A stretch of 64,000 bases of DNA from positions 746,743 to 810,742 of the forward strand of contig CAXAMN010000002.1 in the NCBI GenBank assembly GCA_963970005.1. Direction: 5' to 3'. Positions within the stretch are counted from its first letter, which is position 1, and every line of letters starts with the position of its first letter. The DNA comes from Durusdinium trenchii (lineage: Eukaryota > Sar > Dinophyceae > Suessiales > Symbiodiniaceae). The translations under genes were made by a program, and so were the position numbers. Positions 36,661 through 49,600 of this stretch are shown piece after piece. Below the pieces are notes generated by a model. The model searched no databases, had not been told where the DNA came from, and was given only the letters and a program-made list of their open reading frames with translations.

Positions 36661-37439
36661 TGTTACAGTATTAAGGGAGCCATGCAATTTTTGCACCTCC
36701 CAGGCGAATCAGACCCCTCGAATTCCCGGCTACCAAAACAGCCTGGCAGACCAGCTTCGGAACCTGCGCCGTGCTCCAAAGCGGCGCGCACCGCAAAGCA
36801 CAACTTGGCGCCCAAAGCTCATGGCCAAGTAAGCGCGCCCGCCACAGCAAGGTTTTTCTGCCTGACGAACTGTTCAAACTTCGAAAAATCTGGCACCTCA
36901 GAGATGGAAAGATTGAGAAGGCATTCTGGGACCTTCCTTCAAATTCCAACAAAGGATACAATAATCGAAAACCCCTAGAGTAGTCTACCTGGAACACTCT
37001 TGCTCAGGTGCACAGAATTACTGCAGCCGTGCCAGTTTCTGGGACAGGATGCACCAGGAGGAACTCGTGCACTGTACGGCTGGACAAGGAGCACTAGTTG
37101 AAACAGAAGTCGAAAAGGTCTACCAGAGCGAAATTCTTTTGAAACACTGTCCGCTTAGGCCACTCTTTGAGCATCAAACCGGCCGCTGATTCATTGTCTG
37201 AGTCAAATCAACATCAATCCGTCAATCAAACATGTGTTCTTCGCAGAAGAAGATCCTTGGCCCATTCAGACACTCCCTGCAAGCTGCTGGTTAAAATCCA
37301 ATTCGGTGTCGCACAACACTTGCCCAGGCTTCACTGAGACCTGGGTGGCCCAAGCAATCATCGGAGCTCAGCTGTCGACGTGCACAGCCGGACAACACCA
37401 TCGAATGATATCTCAGTTTGCTTCGCCAACAATTCATGG

Positions 37440-37570
37440 AAATTCAAGGGTTGAAACGGTTTCACGAGGACATGTTGAACCGTTGTTTTGCCCGTGTTTG
37501 CCAATTTGTGCGCCTCGAGCGCTTGCAGCTGTCACCATGGGTGCTGAACCTCGATGCTCCACTGGTGTCA
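37440..37570 (+). CDS. Possible exon, unknown protein
   Basis: The frame GLKRFHEDMLNRCFARVCQF followed by VRLERLQLSPWVLNLDAP is helical and protein-like after a CAAG acceptor. The 3' border is unclear and the other plus frame is also open. Confidence 0.3.
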
Positions 37571-38125
37571 TTGCAAGTGGTTGCCCTAGCATATCATATT
37601 CAAAACTACCTACAGTACATTGTCCTATGTTCTTCTGTGGAATCTGTTGGATTGAAGGAAAGGAAGAAGTCATGGCAGCAAGCACGATAATCCCAAGTGG
37701 TGCAAAAAATGTCCGAATATAATCAAATATTATATCTGTTAAATAATATAGATATGCAGTTATATTTTAATTACAGCGACATAGATCAACTTCTCGACCA
37801 AAAGCTCATGACCACATCTCACGTAATCTCACGCAAAACAGCCCCTGCGTCCCACCACCATTCCTTTTCTACTCGGCCCCGAGCTGGATGAAGGTCCGCT
37901 CCACGGGCAGGTCTCAGATTGAGCCCGGTTAGGGCTCGCTTGGTTGCAAATCGACACCAGGAAGCCAGTGGTTGAAAACGACACGAAGCAGATCGGCCAT
38001 TGGTTCATCGAATTTCACGTGGGTCTCTTGAAGGACGGTTTCGAAAACAAACATGGGTCTCATGAACTATGAACTGTAAGTTGCACATCTCTGAGGTGTC
38101 CCTGAATTCCACGTCTGAGGGCAGT

Positions 38126-38190
38126 GGCGGCCATCGCTATTAGGTTGGCGGCCATCGCTAGTAGGTTGGAGGCCATTGCTATTAGGTTGG
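38126..38190 (-). repeat. 21-bp minisatellite, three units
   Basis: Reverse-oriented copies of the GCGATGGCCTCCAACCTAAT unit (on plus: TTGGAGGCCATTGCTATTAGG). Confidence 0.9.
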
Positions 38191-40684
38191 AAGCACTCCG
38201 TCACTGAAAACTCCCTGAGTTGAACAACACCCGAATTGAACTGAAAGAACCGCATGTTTGTCCTTGAGGGCCGGCTCCCTGTTCCTATGTGTCTGTTGGG
38301 GGGGGGCCGTGCATTCCCAACGACTCCTCTAAAACAACAAAGCAAGCATCCAGCTGCATCAGCTGACAGAATACCACATCAGTATTTCTTGGGTGAAAGA
38401 GCACCTAATTGTGCCCTATTTGGAGTTTGGGAGCAGTCAAGTGGCATGAGCTATCAGAATGGATTGTGAACAGTCATCACAGGGAATCTGAACCTTCTGA
38501 TTAGGAATCAAAGTGACGGAAATCAGAATCTTCCCTAGAGACTTCAGGGCATCCACCTAGCCTCAACAACCTCATCATCCACAACAGACCCCAGGCGACA
38601 CTGGGCTTTCCCGCTTTCTCCGGGCATCTCGCTTCCTGCCAAGTCGAGCTCCACCCATATGGCCCAACTGGGGATGAACCCCTTGGGGAGATTGGGAGAT
38701 TGAACAATGGCAACCTTCCGGAAAATGCCCCAGTCCTAGAACCTGCCCCGGACAATGGAATCTCAAAGTATGCAAGATTTGTTGCTTCGAACATCTTCAA
38801 AACAAGCCTCGACAGAACTTCGTGAAGATTGAGTAGACCGTAGACTAGTCAAATGACTGGCCCTCTAAGCTACTATATTGTCTTGAGTTGCAAGTGCTGG
38901 GTGTGAGTCTCGCCTAGAGGTGGTTCAGCAGACCAAAATAGTCATCTGCTCATCCCGTGTTCCGTACATGGTTTCAATGTCCATGAAAATTATGGAAGCT
39001 ATAAGACTATAAGGTAGCATTGGAACATCCAAAGAACACTAAGGTACCAAACCAACTGTCGTGGGACCCCAGAAATAGGTCAGTAAGCAAGCAAGTAAGC
39101 AAACTACTCCCCTTCCGAATCCCCACAGTAGTTTAGTTTGGATAAATCGATTTCCCTGACAGAAAGTTGGAGCTCGTGACCCGAATCCAACCCACAATTC
39201 CCGCGCGCAGTGCCCTAGCAGCGCCGGGACGAAAACCCCGCCTGTCCCGCAATCACCTTCCGAGCGAGCACCTTGGTCTCCAAAAACGGTGGGACCGATG
39301 ACTGACCACGCTTGATTGTTCCTTCCCGAGAAATAGGGGATGGTAAAATGGCGTCCTTTTTGCCCAAAAGCAGTCATAAAGCAAAGTTCCAAGACATCAT
39401 GTCTCCCTTTGATATCCTTTGATTGTAGTGAAACACACAACTCATCAAATTGGCTCAGACCTGCACATGCAGACTTTGTCAACAGCAAACTGATCAAACT
39501 CTGAGTGAAGTGTCTAGTGTGGTCGAATCCTGACCGGCGTAGGTCCATCCAGGTTGGTAGCACTTAGGGACTCATGAAGCTCATGGAAGGAGCGATCTCT
39601 GACGCCCATGACTTCTCCCCTTGAAAAAAAAAGGTTAACCTTGTTCCATCTGTTCTTGTTTAGTGGGGAAACCACTCGCTAAAGAAGGTTCAAGGTTATC
39701 CACTGACTGGGTAGGAAGTCTTCCTGGGCGGCCGGGCGTTGGAAAGTCACGCCCTGTCCGATAGATTCGCCATCCGAGTCCTCCTGGCTGCAAGAGGAGG
39801 GACGAGAAGCACTGGGAAACCGCAGTCTGGTCCACCTGCCGTCCTGTCCGACCCGCCTGCGGGGGTGCATAGAAGCCGTTGGGTGCCTGAGCAGCACAGA
39901 AGTTGAAGGCCTGGAAGCAGCAAAATGGCGATTCAACAAGGCGAAGGTCCAAAAGCAAGTGTAGGAAGGACAAACGCAAGATTCATGTCCTTTCAAATCC
40001 TTCAAGCATGCCATCTCTTGCTAAACGCCAGGCCAGGCAGACCTTCTGAGGAGGTACAAGGCCTGTCTTCATCGGCATTTGAGGGACACGCACATGCTCT
40101 TGGACCTGCTTCACGTCCTGCAGCCGAAACGTCTCGCAGCCGAATCTCTCCGAGCTCACTCTTCTCGCCAGTGGAACGTCCCAACGCTGCAACGCTCCTG
40201 CACAGCACAAACCACTGGGACGTTCCAGCCCGGCTGCAAACCTTGTGGCATCGGCATTTGCATCGGCTGAGACCTGTCAAGATTGGGCGAAACAAAAATC
40301 ACATGAAGTGCGACGTGACCACCGCTAACCACAGTAGGACAGCAATGAAGTATATGAAAGTGGTGGACTGGATCAAGGCACGATGAACTCATCACCAACC
40401 ACCCTGTGTTGGGCATCATTCACCAAGGTCAAATTATATCAATTCTCAATCCAAGGTATCCCCAAAACCAGCTCCAAAATTTTGGCCCACGAAGAGTCGC
40501 GGCCTTCCAGGCTGCCCAGTTGCGGGTACCTCACGGCTGACAAGCTCTGCTTACGTTTGGATTGGAGGACGCTTATATAGCTCTTTGTACACTTGAGAAG
40601 AGAAGAGCCGAAAGTCAGCCCTCGTAGACATTGAGAACTCTATCACATATAATGGCTGTTAAAGTGTGACCAAGTCGAGGCTGC

Positions 40685-41475
40685 ATTATTGAAACCGTTG
40701 CACTTGCTGGTAGCGCATGACCGCGATTGCCATGCGAGGTCGTTGTGAGTGAGAACTTGAGATTGGTCATTGGTCAGAGCCTTAACAGCCAGAGAACTGC
40801 AGGTTGCCAGATGCTCAGAGAATTGCCTTTAAAAAAAACAACATTGTACAATACATTCTGGCTTGACACGGCTAGGAGCACACAGCTCTGCTACAGTACA
40901 GACCGCAAACATAGTCGCTTGGGGAGACCTAGCTAGATCCCAGAAGAGCGCATTCTTTAAAACCGTGACAAAACAAAGCACCACACATGCCCTTTTGTTG
41001 AGTCCGTTAGTCTCAATGCGTTTCGGCCCACGCTCTCTTGGACCACGTAGACTCTACGCCGGAGCAGAACAGAAAACGGTCCCTCACGATACCGCACAAT
41101 GCCTTCTTGGTTGAGGTCTTTATAGCCACGCCTGCTTGCTGAAACCGTCGCACTTGTGGTCGCACATGACGGTGAGTGCCATGTGAAGTCATTGAACTTG
41201 AGATCGGCCAGAGCCCTCGAACAGCCAAAGAAGCACATGTTGCTAGAGGCTCAGTACAGTCTGGCTTGACACAGCACTCAGCTCTGGCGGCAGACCGCAA
41301 ACATGATCTTTCAATGTATTTTCTTTACAGCTGCTTGCTGAGACCTAGCTAGATCCCAGAAGATAGCACTCCTTTGCTGGTGTCCATTTTTCCTCCTCAA
41401 AAACCGTGACAACTAACGGACTCAATGCGTTTCGGCCCACCCTCTCTTGGACCACGTACAGAAACACGTCTCCTC
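40685..41475 (+). repeat. Tandem duplication of a 410-450-bp unit
   Basis: Landmarks recur in order: GAAACCGT(T/C)GCACTT (40691, 41141), CTGGCTTGACAC, GACCTAGCTAGATCCCAGA (40926, 41342), AAAACCGTGACA, CTCAATGCGTTTCGGCCCA (41012, 41421) and TCTTGGACCACGTA. The offset falls from 450 to 409 bp through small indels. It is non-coding as far as I can see and directly precedes the decayed coding region at 41545. Confidence 0.9.
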
Positions 41476-41544
41476 ACAGCTGACCGCGTCCATGTTTGCT
41501 GGGAAGAACCATAAACACAACCAGACAGACTGCTGTCCACTTGA

Positions 41545-42057
41545 ATGGTATCCTGGCCACTTCGCGACGCTAATGTTGCACTATTCAACCTTTGGCATCA
41601 CTCACAACCAGCTAGTCAGGCTGTTGCTGAGGCTATAAGGGACGACACTATGATGGCATCCGGTGAGGATACTTGTGCAGCCGATGGAGCCAGTGGAGGC
41701 ATCACCATTGAAGCTAAAGCCACTTCGCATCAAAAGGGCGGGCAGATCCTCTATATGGTGGTACAGTCGGGCCTCTGTGTTTGTCCCAAGGACAAGAGCA
41801 TGGCGCTGAAGGCAGCAAAGAGGAAGGAGGAGAAGAGGCAGGCTAATCGACCTCCAAAAGCGCCGCCGATCAGCACCCCACAAAACGGTCTGCGAGTGGC
41901 GAGGTAGAAGACGACATGCAAGATGAGAAGTCAGGACACTCCTCGATGGCCGCCTGATGCCGAGGACCTTGAAGATGTGGTGCATGCTGAAGGCTTTCAA
42001 TATGAAGGTCGCAAGATGAATAAAAACGACGGCACGGGTGCACCTCCCATGGCATAG
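41545..42057 (+). pseudogene. Decayed intronless coding region, left part
   Basis: One frame runs about 170 codons with a single in-frame TAG at 41905. Protein-like parts include QKGGQILYMVVQSGLCVC, a basic stretch KAAKRKEEKRQANRPPKAPP, and after the stop DAEDLEDVVHAEGFQYEGRK. It has no introns and no recognised domain. Together with 42543-43422 it looks like a dead retroelement gene or retroposed gene copy; this is inference. Confidence 0.5.
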
Positions 42058-42059
42058 AA

Positions 42060-42510
42060 TGTTCACCAGGTTCAATGCGCAGAGAAGGATCTCGCATAGG
42101 TGCGCTTGCCGCAGCATTTGGACCCAAGTCCGTAAGCGACCTCCTCATTTCCAGCTAATCCACACTCGGTGTCATCCCTGGTGGATTATAGTCATCTGTC
42201 CCATAGGTCCACGACGGTTTGGGTTCTTGATTCCTCCAGCGAACTTTTTCAAGTTCACACGGGTCATGTTGTCCATGCGGCGGTTGATGCGTGGGATCGC
42301 TTCTTCAGCTCGAACGATCTCAGCTCTTTGGCCGGAGAGTTCCTCCAATTCCTCCACCGATGCACCCACCGGAAGTTGTACGGGATCTTGGGGAGGCTCA
42401 AAGTTTCCCCGGAACACATAAAGATCCGTGTCAACGCCCAGTTTCTTTCCGGCGGAAAAGACTGCAGCAGCTCCCGCACCTGGATCTATGCGCTGACGCT
42501 TAAGCATCAC
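42060..42510 (-). pseudogene. Opposite-strand coding-like block, possible inversion
   Basis: Minus-strand frame of 112 codons (42510-42172): acidic and Gly/Ala-rich, for example GAGAAAVFSAGKKLGVDTDL and SVEELEELSGQRAEIVRAEE. It is followed one frame over by SLTDLGPNAAASAPMRDP (to about 42060). It lies between two plus-strand decayed coding blocks. Either it was inverted within the element or it is an unrelated gene piece; the plus strand is also open, so the direction is not certain. Confidence 0.4.
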
Positions 42511-42542
42511 CTGATCCAGACATTGAGTCCAAGGGGCTGACT

Positions 42543-43422
42543 TGAAGGCACAGGTGTCAAAAGAACAAGTGCCAAAAAGGAAGTCGATTCAGCCCGAGAT
42601 ATCCCGAGATCAGGTTCGTCCGGGGGCCACCCGAGTCCTGACGATCTACCCGCGGAGGAGGAGAAAGAAGGATTCATTGAGGAGACCAAGATGGACGCTG
42701 CGCGGGAAGGAAACATGAAGGAAGCTCCAGCTACAGCGGCAGCATCTTCGGGATCTATGCCTTTGACCTCTGCGGTGCCCAAAACGCCACCAAAGGGTGC
42801 TCCAAAGAAGTCCCCAAGGGCATCGACTAAAGGACTAAGGAGCTGCCATGAAGAATGAAGCTCAGGAGACAGGTGGACCACCTCCCAAAGAGTACCTACG
42901 TGGTTTGCAGCGACTCTGGACGTGAGGGCCTCTGGTACATCAAGCTGAAGCCAACTGTCGGAGGCCACGATTCGACGCGCGAAGTTCTGGCAGCCCAAGG
43001 CCACGTGAAGTACATGATCCAAATTCATCATACCCACGAGTCCAACAAGGTGCTCCAGAGGTGCGGTCCGACCGGACACCCGGGTTAGCATCCTTCGGGT
43101 CGAAGACGGTGACCGCTATCCTTTTGAATCGGAGGATGAAAAGGGGCCAGACCTTAGCCGAAGAATGGGTCGGATACACTGTGTGTTTTCCGACGTGCCG
43201 GTTGAGCTGAAGAGGAATGGCACCTTCGCTGACGGCATCTTCGGTACGCCTTTTGAGTTTGGCGGCTTCATCTGAGAGGTCCTGTCTCCATGTGGAGTTT
43301 TTGACCTGGATACTATCCCAGCATCTCTTGATGAGAAAGAGCTATGGCCTGAAGAACATGCACTGAAGGGCTTGAGGGCTCACTTTCTTACCTTGGATGA
43401 CGCACGGATGGCACTGTAAAAG
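42543..43422 (+). pseudogene. Decayed intronless coding region, right part
   Basis: Three plus-strand blocks in successive frames without introns. Block 1 (to about 42858) is a Lys/Glu/Ala/Pro-rich linker (PKTPPKGAPKKSPRASTKG). Block 2 (42855-43087) reads STYVVCSDSGREGLWYIKLK and onward to KVLQRCGPTGHPG. Block 3 (about 43085-43422) reads ILRVEDGDRYPFESEDEKG, has one in-frame TGA at 43273 and ends DDARMAL with TAA. Frameshifts at about 42850 and 43085 plus the stop mark it as dead. No family recognised; a mobile-element origin is suspected from the intronless, linker-rich make-up and the neighbouring duplication. Confidence 0.5.
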
Positions 43423-45790
43423 ACAGCACCAGGAAGCGTGTGCGTCCGTCTAGTAGTACAGAAACGTACATACCAAAGACCTATGGACAATGTAGCCCTT
43501 TCGAAAACAAGGAAAAGTCGCTTTCGCCGACACGTGGTTATAAATGCCTCCAGGCTAGCCAACTGGCCATGATTTTCATACAATGGCAAAAGCGTTTGGT
43601 CACAGAAGCCTAAACCAGTGATTAGTGAATTACGTCTTCAATGCTCTCTCTTCAACAAAACCAATCCAAAACACTTAGAGGCTCCTGGAGGCTACAAGAA
43701 GCGCCGAAGAAGTGTCCAAGCCATTCTGCCCCTGTTGCCATCATTGTGATTCCAAACCCCAAAAGCTGTTCGGGGCTATGTGATCGCACTCAGAGACCTG
43801 CTCTGCAAAGGAAAAAGAGCTTGCCAACTTGCATCCCTCTCAGTGCTGTTGTGGGCGCTAAAGTTGCTAAAGCGTCCGTGGGCCGGCATTGCGGCAGCTT
43901 AAAGGTCTCGTGCGAGAGCCATTTGGTAGAGAAAATGAAATAGGACTCAGAATCTTCTATAGTGTTGAGAGAAACATCCATATCATGCGCACGCACACTC
44001 TAATTCTCTCTCTCTCTCTCTCGCTCTCTCGCCCTCTCCCTTTCTGGAACCCAAACGAAGCCACTTTGCCCAGTGGTGTCAGCCCCCGGTTCCAGCTCAG
44101 AGAGTGGTCGCACCATGACCACAGGAACCGCCACAAAGGCTGGCGAAGGCTTTACGGCCTTGGATCGTTTCACGAGAAAACTTGACTTGGCAACTTGGGG
44201 GCTCGACCTGTTGCCTCGCAGAATGCTTCGGACTGGTTCTGCCTTCGGGGCTGGTGGGATGTCCTTCACACCTCTGACTCAACAGACCTCATGTAGCTCT
44301 TCCCAGCTTTTGTCCCTAACAAGTAGCACACCCTCAATACAGGTGTCCGTCACACATCATACCCAAATGTAATCCAATTTCGGTGGGACGTCGACTTGAT
44401 CTAGAAAAGAATATCAAAGGAAATCCCGCAAATTCTCTGGAAGGAATGAATCCCCCTTTGTCAAGGATTCTTTTCCTTCCGGTCACTGGGCCCGGCCACC
44501 GCCGCTCGATTGACCACAGGCTGGGCCGCCAAGTTGCCTGGCCGGTGTGCACCCTTCACAATCACCACTTTCCGACTGGAAAATGATGAAATTTTCAGAA
44601 GCGTTCCTTTTTTAGCCCGCTCCCCCTCCTCCCTACTTAATGATTAATCAAGTAAGGGAGGTACGGTAGCTACTACCTGCAAGTAGATCCTACCGACAGG
44701 ACGCAGGACAGCTCGCGCTTTTAGGGCTGGGGGAGCTTCCTTGAAGAAGCGCTCTCACTAATGATTTGGTTCCTAGATGTTTAGGGAAACTTAAGGTTCG
44801 AATTCTGCTAGTACAGGGGTCGAATTTAGCTGCCTTCTGGTTTCAGCATGTTTCATCTATTGTGTTCTTGTACTCTTAGAACCTATGGCTGGGCATCGAA
44901 ATCCTGAGTGTAGGTGCTTTGCAGCTGAATCCGTTGGAGTCAAGACAGCCGCACACTCTCTAGTCACCCTCCTCCTTCAATCTCTGACTCTTGGGCCCGC
45001 ATTTGCACTCTCTCTGCTGCACCATGCGTATTGAGAGCCCTGCTCTCCTTACTGAAAAGCAACTTAGGCCCGGTCCATCCATGTCCATTGCCCTTTCCTG
45101 CTTGCCTCGCTTCTGCGCACGAAGATTCTCCTCCTGTTGCAAGCGTTGTGCCTGCCAATCCAATCACTCCAAGGGTTAACGAAAGAAACCCAATGGAGGC
45201 CTACTCCAACAGCTTGATCCCACTGAGTTGACTCAAAAAAGTAGGGGATGACAAAGAATATCTCTTCGATGGGGTAGATCAAATAGACGAAACCGTCGAC
45301 TCCATTGACATGTCGAAGTCAAACCTCAGCTGCCTTCCTCCGAAACGTTCCAACGAGAACCTGGTTTAAAGCTCCTATAATATATCCAGTATATATATAT
45401 ATAGAGAGAGAGAGAGCAGAGAGAGAGAGAGAGTGTTATCTCTGTCGCTGCCGTGCTTTCTTACATACTCCAACTCTTATCTTTGTTGTTGCTTCGAGGA
45501 GCCTGGCACATGATAAGGGATCATTTCTGAACCATCTTAAAGCCATCTACAGCTTGCATGTCTACCCGCAAGCATGCCGATGTTGGAACAGAATATACCT
45601 ATAAGAATCTACACTAGCCCGTCAAAGACGTGTGGTCAAGACTGAGTCAAGAGAGAAAAGCTGCTCGTATGATTCATATGACATCGTGATCCGCCCATGT
45701 TGCTTTGCCACAGAACGTCCAGATCTCGCCTCGACTGCATCATGGAAGCGTTCCATGGCTCGGTCAAATTCCTAGCACAGGGCCATCGAG
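43423..45790. other. Stretch without a supported gene
   Basis: Holds a (CT)n tract (43999-44038), the third dispersed hairpin element (44606-44795) and an (AG)n tract (45400-45434). No exon could be supported. Confidence 0.4.
44606..44795 (+). repeat. Dispersed hairpin-bearing element, copy 3
   Basis: Fullest copy on plus: T-run with AGCCCGCTCC, AGGT/AGCTAC tract, GACAGGACGCAGGACAGCTC, hairpin CTTCCTTGAAGAAGCGCTCT, CACTAATGATTTGGTTCCTAG and GGGAAACTTAA. It carries an extra 20 bp or so (TTTTAGGGCTGGGGGAGC) before the hairpin compared with copy 1. Confidence 0.8.
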
Positions 45791-45983
45791 GTCGCGCTAC
45801 ATGGACGTGGATTCTGGGCCGACGCCTTGTGCAGTGCAGGTCCCCTTTTGGATCCCAAGGTTGGTCTTTAAACAGCTTGGATGCCCTGACTTGTGTAGAT
45901 GGATGCTTGAAAGAATCAAGAAGCATGCAGTGGATGGACACGACGGGACCTATGGATTTCATTCCAAGTGCCATCTCTGCTGA
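45791..45983 (+). CDS. Candidate exon, unknown protein
   Basis: After an AG acceptor at 45790 the frame runs 64 codons to TGA: SRYMDVDSGPTPCAVQVPFW, then IPRLVFKQLGCPDLCRWMLE and RIKKHAVDGHDGTYGFHSKC. Third positions favour G/C. Cys and His are frequent near the end (SKCHLC) but form no recognised finger. The stop could be the real C-terminus. The first base completes a codon from an unseen upstream exon. Confidence 0.45.
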
Positions 45984-46511
45984 GATTTAGCAAATCAAAC
46001 CAAACTGACCAAACGCCCTCTCCGCCTCCTTGTTGAGAACTGCCCCCAGTTTCTTGTGCAAGCGCTGGCGCACACGCCTCCTTGGTAAACAGGTCCAAAA
46101 CAACTTGATGCCGAGGGTTGGTGACGAAAGCTAGCAGGGGGGGGGTGAAGCGGGTGACAGTCAGCCCCATGCCACTTACTGTACTTGCTAAAGCAAGAAC
46201 AGCTCCAGCTAGCTGGTGCTAGCTTTCGTGATTTTGACATCACAAGTATCGTGCGTTTTTTTTGAACGGTGTCTCCCCATGCATGACATCAAGAAGGATG
46301 CATTTACCTACAGCAGCTAAGTAAGTGCAGTCTAAGGATGAATGAAGCCTATTGCAAATCATCAACTCAGGAAATCTGTCCAAGACCTCGCAGTCCTACG
46401 ATCCTGAATACTTGTAAGATCTTGTGAGGACTTCTCAATTTTTCACATGCAATGGGCACATCACAAATCTTCTAAGAGCATCTTTCTCCGTTGTCCTTTT
46501 GTTCAAACATC

Positions 46512-46646
46512 CTCCGAGGGGCTTCACTGCGCGGTTGGGTGCTTCAGCTGTCGCAGCCACGGCGGTGCGCAAGAGCTCCTCCACCGCTGGAGCGATGTCG
46601 GCCTCCGGCGACCGACTGGCGGGCACCGGTTTGTCTCGGTTTGTCT
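46512..46646 (-). CDS. Candidate exon, Ala/Glu-rich protein
   Basis: Minus-strand frame with strong G/C third positions: PASRSPEADIAPAVEELLRT followed by AVAATAEAPNRAVKPLGG. It begins after a CAG acceptor (46647) and could end at a GA donor (CTCGGAG then GATG at 46511), in keeping with GA introns elsewhere in this window. No domain recognised. Confidence 0.45.
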
Positions 46647-49600
46647 CTGTTTTGTCTAGTCCAAAATGACCTACTTCTTCTTTGTCTGGGCTTCAGTCTG
46701 TCTTTCGGCGGTGTAAGGGCTTGTAAATGCCTTAGCTGGACAGCGGACTGAAACCTCCGAGTGCAGGAGTTATCTGGCATAAATTGACATAATATAATAT
46801 TCATGTACTGAGCAAGAATAGAAAAGGAAACCATACCCCAAAATACCCCAACTCTGGTCTGCGGACTTCAGTGTGCCTGCCTTTTCGGGCAGCTTCTCTT
46901 CTACCTGGCACGTGGCTGGTGTACGTGGCTGGTGTGGTCCAGAACGAACCACTGGGATCTGCAAGCCTTGGTCACGACCTTGTTGTGATTCTGCGGTGGC
47001 ACGTGGCAGTTGCAGATGGTCTGACCATGGACCTTGAGGAATTCGGCCAAGCGAAGTTGAACCGTGTCAGAGCTTGGGGACAGTGTTCAATCACATGGAA
47101 TCAACCTATGGATATCAGGTCGGTCAATCCTTCAGTCAATCCCTTCTTGAAGGCCAAAGGACCGTTGGCAAAATCTGTTCAGAGAGCCTGCGGCACCCAT
47201 ACAATCAGTTGGACGCCGTTGAAGCCAGAAAGCCTCACTCCTCCACCCACCTTCACTTGAAACAGACACACATTTGATGGATCTGAATATATCTGAAAGC
47301 AGATATGGAAACAAAGGGCGAGTTGTTCAACAAGCAGAAGTTCACTTCTTGACTCATGAGGCTTTCACTGACACCCCACAAGTTCATAGGGCTTGGACTT
47401 GGTTGTTATGCTGACGCCAAGTGGCGTTGACAGCTCCCAGGCACATCTCTCCTTAGCTCGAGATGAAGAGAATCTGATCCCATCAATCCAGGCTTACCAT
47501 GTCAACTCCGCATGCTTTGTGGAGGATAAATCAGGTCAAGTTGAGTCAAACCACCAGAACCTTCTCTCAGGCGGTGCGTAGTGCAGTGCAGTGTGGTGCA
47601 TTACACAGACAGTCTTCAACCGCAATTAGTTTTAGACAAGAAACGGTGTTTTCTAACGGTTTCTAGTCTCAATTCGGTCCGTAGGGTAGGGGTTGAAAGC
47701 TGGCCACGGTGTGCAAACGAGCATCGTGGCTGGCCAATGGAGAGCATTCGCAAGTGCAGTCCAGCAAAAGGCAGCTGCGGCAAGAAGTCACACAAGGATC
47801 AAAGCTATCACATGTGTTTCACATGCGCCAAAGACGGCTTTTGGAAAAGCCAACGAACGTACTTCGGGCGACCTAAGTTTGGAGATGAAAAAATCCAGTT
47901 CAGGTTCGACGAAACCGCCAAGGGGTTCCAGCACCGGCAAAGTAGCAACCCGGCAGCCAACTCCGGGAACTGGGGCTAGTGTTCTTCTAGTTCCTACCTA
48001 TCCAATGTAACTGTTCAACAGTGTTCAACAACTTCGGTGAACCCAAGGTGTTGACAACCCATCCAGTCTCAAAGCCGAAGAATGCGAGTTCCCGGGCTGT
48101 GCCAGTAAGGTGCGCCGTCCAAGCAGGGCGTACCAAAGCGCCACCACCTCGGGTTGGATCTCCTGGCAACAGGTCTGCAGTGCTCAAAGACCGCACTGGA
48201 ACTGCATCAATGGGAGGATATGCAGGATGTGGGATATGTATGGACATGTAGGATCAGATCCCCTGTGGAATTACTGGTGAATGTCGGAGATTCTATAGTG
48301 AGCAAACGAGAAACCAACCTCAAAGGGCAGAATGCCCCACTATAGAATCAAATCTCAACCTATTGCAGTGAGAACCTGTTCCCTATAAAGTGGTTCAGCT
48401 CAACCTTTTGAGCAAAGCTATTGTTTTCCTCAATAAATGTTGCTGCCAATATTCGGGAAGAACAATTATACAAATCCAAGGTTGAAGTTGATCTATAGAG
48501 AAGTGGGGGCAATATGAAGGTTGAAATTGATTTTAGAACGCGATTGGGCAAAAGTGGCCCAAGAGGTTGATTGTGATTTTATAGAGACATGTTTGGACAC
48601 TGCAGGGCAGAAGAAGGTTAAACAGACATGCAAAAGCATGTCAATGTCAAAAAATATTATATAAAGGGATGATTGGACAATTGAAACCTAGAATCCCAAC
48701 ACGCACCGGAAATCGCACAGAGGATGATCTAATGATTTGGAATACAACTGGCAGTTTCATGCCTTCTCTATAAAATGGAATAGCTCAACCTATTGGGCAT
48801 CATGAAAAATCAACTTGTGAATGCACAGGTGTTTAGGCTAGCTTTTTCTCGACCTCCCAGATTCTATAAGGTTTATTCGGCAGGGGATGGCATCAGTGTG
48901 TTTAAACGTTTAAACCAATCTTTGGTGCATTCTCTTCCAGAACAGCCCCGAACGGGAGTTGCCTTTCGCCTGCAAGGATGAGGGGCCCGGAAATCAGATC
49001 CTAGCCTGGCCCTGGCGTCGCAGTAAGACTCGAGGGAGCTGCTCCAACACCTAGCCATGGAGTGGAGGTATCTAGGGTGAGTTGGCGGCGGTGTGACATG
49101 GACTGATAAACTACTCGAGGCTTGAAGTCTCTTCATGGAGTGCTACAGGCCAAACACCCGGACAAATCCTCTTCGGTTGTCGCGGTGCTTCGAGTTTTCT
49201 GTCAAGCCTCTATACGTCCTTTTTGGTGGAAATGTCATGTGAGTCATGTGTTGTTATGACAAGATCTCATTGCTATTAGGTTGGAGGCCACTGCTATTAG
49301 TAACTCGAAACAACAGCTCCTTTTTGGTGTAAACTTGAAGGGTTGAATCGGGTTGAACAAGTCCAAGTAGGGTGCCCACTGCCATGTCTGAGTCGGAAAA
49401 GGTGAAACGCTCCTACAACAGGAGAAGTCGCCCAGGAATCTAGTTGAATTCGTCGTTGAATCGCCGTTTTCTATTCGGCTCGTTGAGGATGTCTTCACTG
49501 GATGAAACCCATCTTCACCTGCAAAAGGATGGCTAAGCCATCGGCGCACCTTTCTGAGGGCTGCCCGGTCATGAAGCCAGAGTCCCAGCCCACTATGCCG

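Larger units (their letters stand above)
34801..40684. other. Long stretch with one weak exon and a minisatellite
   Basis: Contains an inverted repeat at 36569-36660, a 21-bp minisatellite piece at 38126-38190 and a possible exon at 37440-37570. Nothing else could be supported. Confidence 0.35.

Noticed and set aside
42507..43091. 194-codon minus-strand frame
   Set aside because: It lies opposite the plus-strand decayed coding blocks, whose translation is more protein-like; judged a shadow frame, though not excluded.
44793..44806. tRNA-like box B (GGTTCGAATTC)
   Set aside because: No matching box A or cloverleaf around it.
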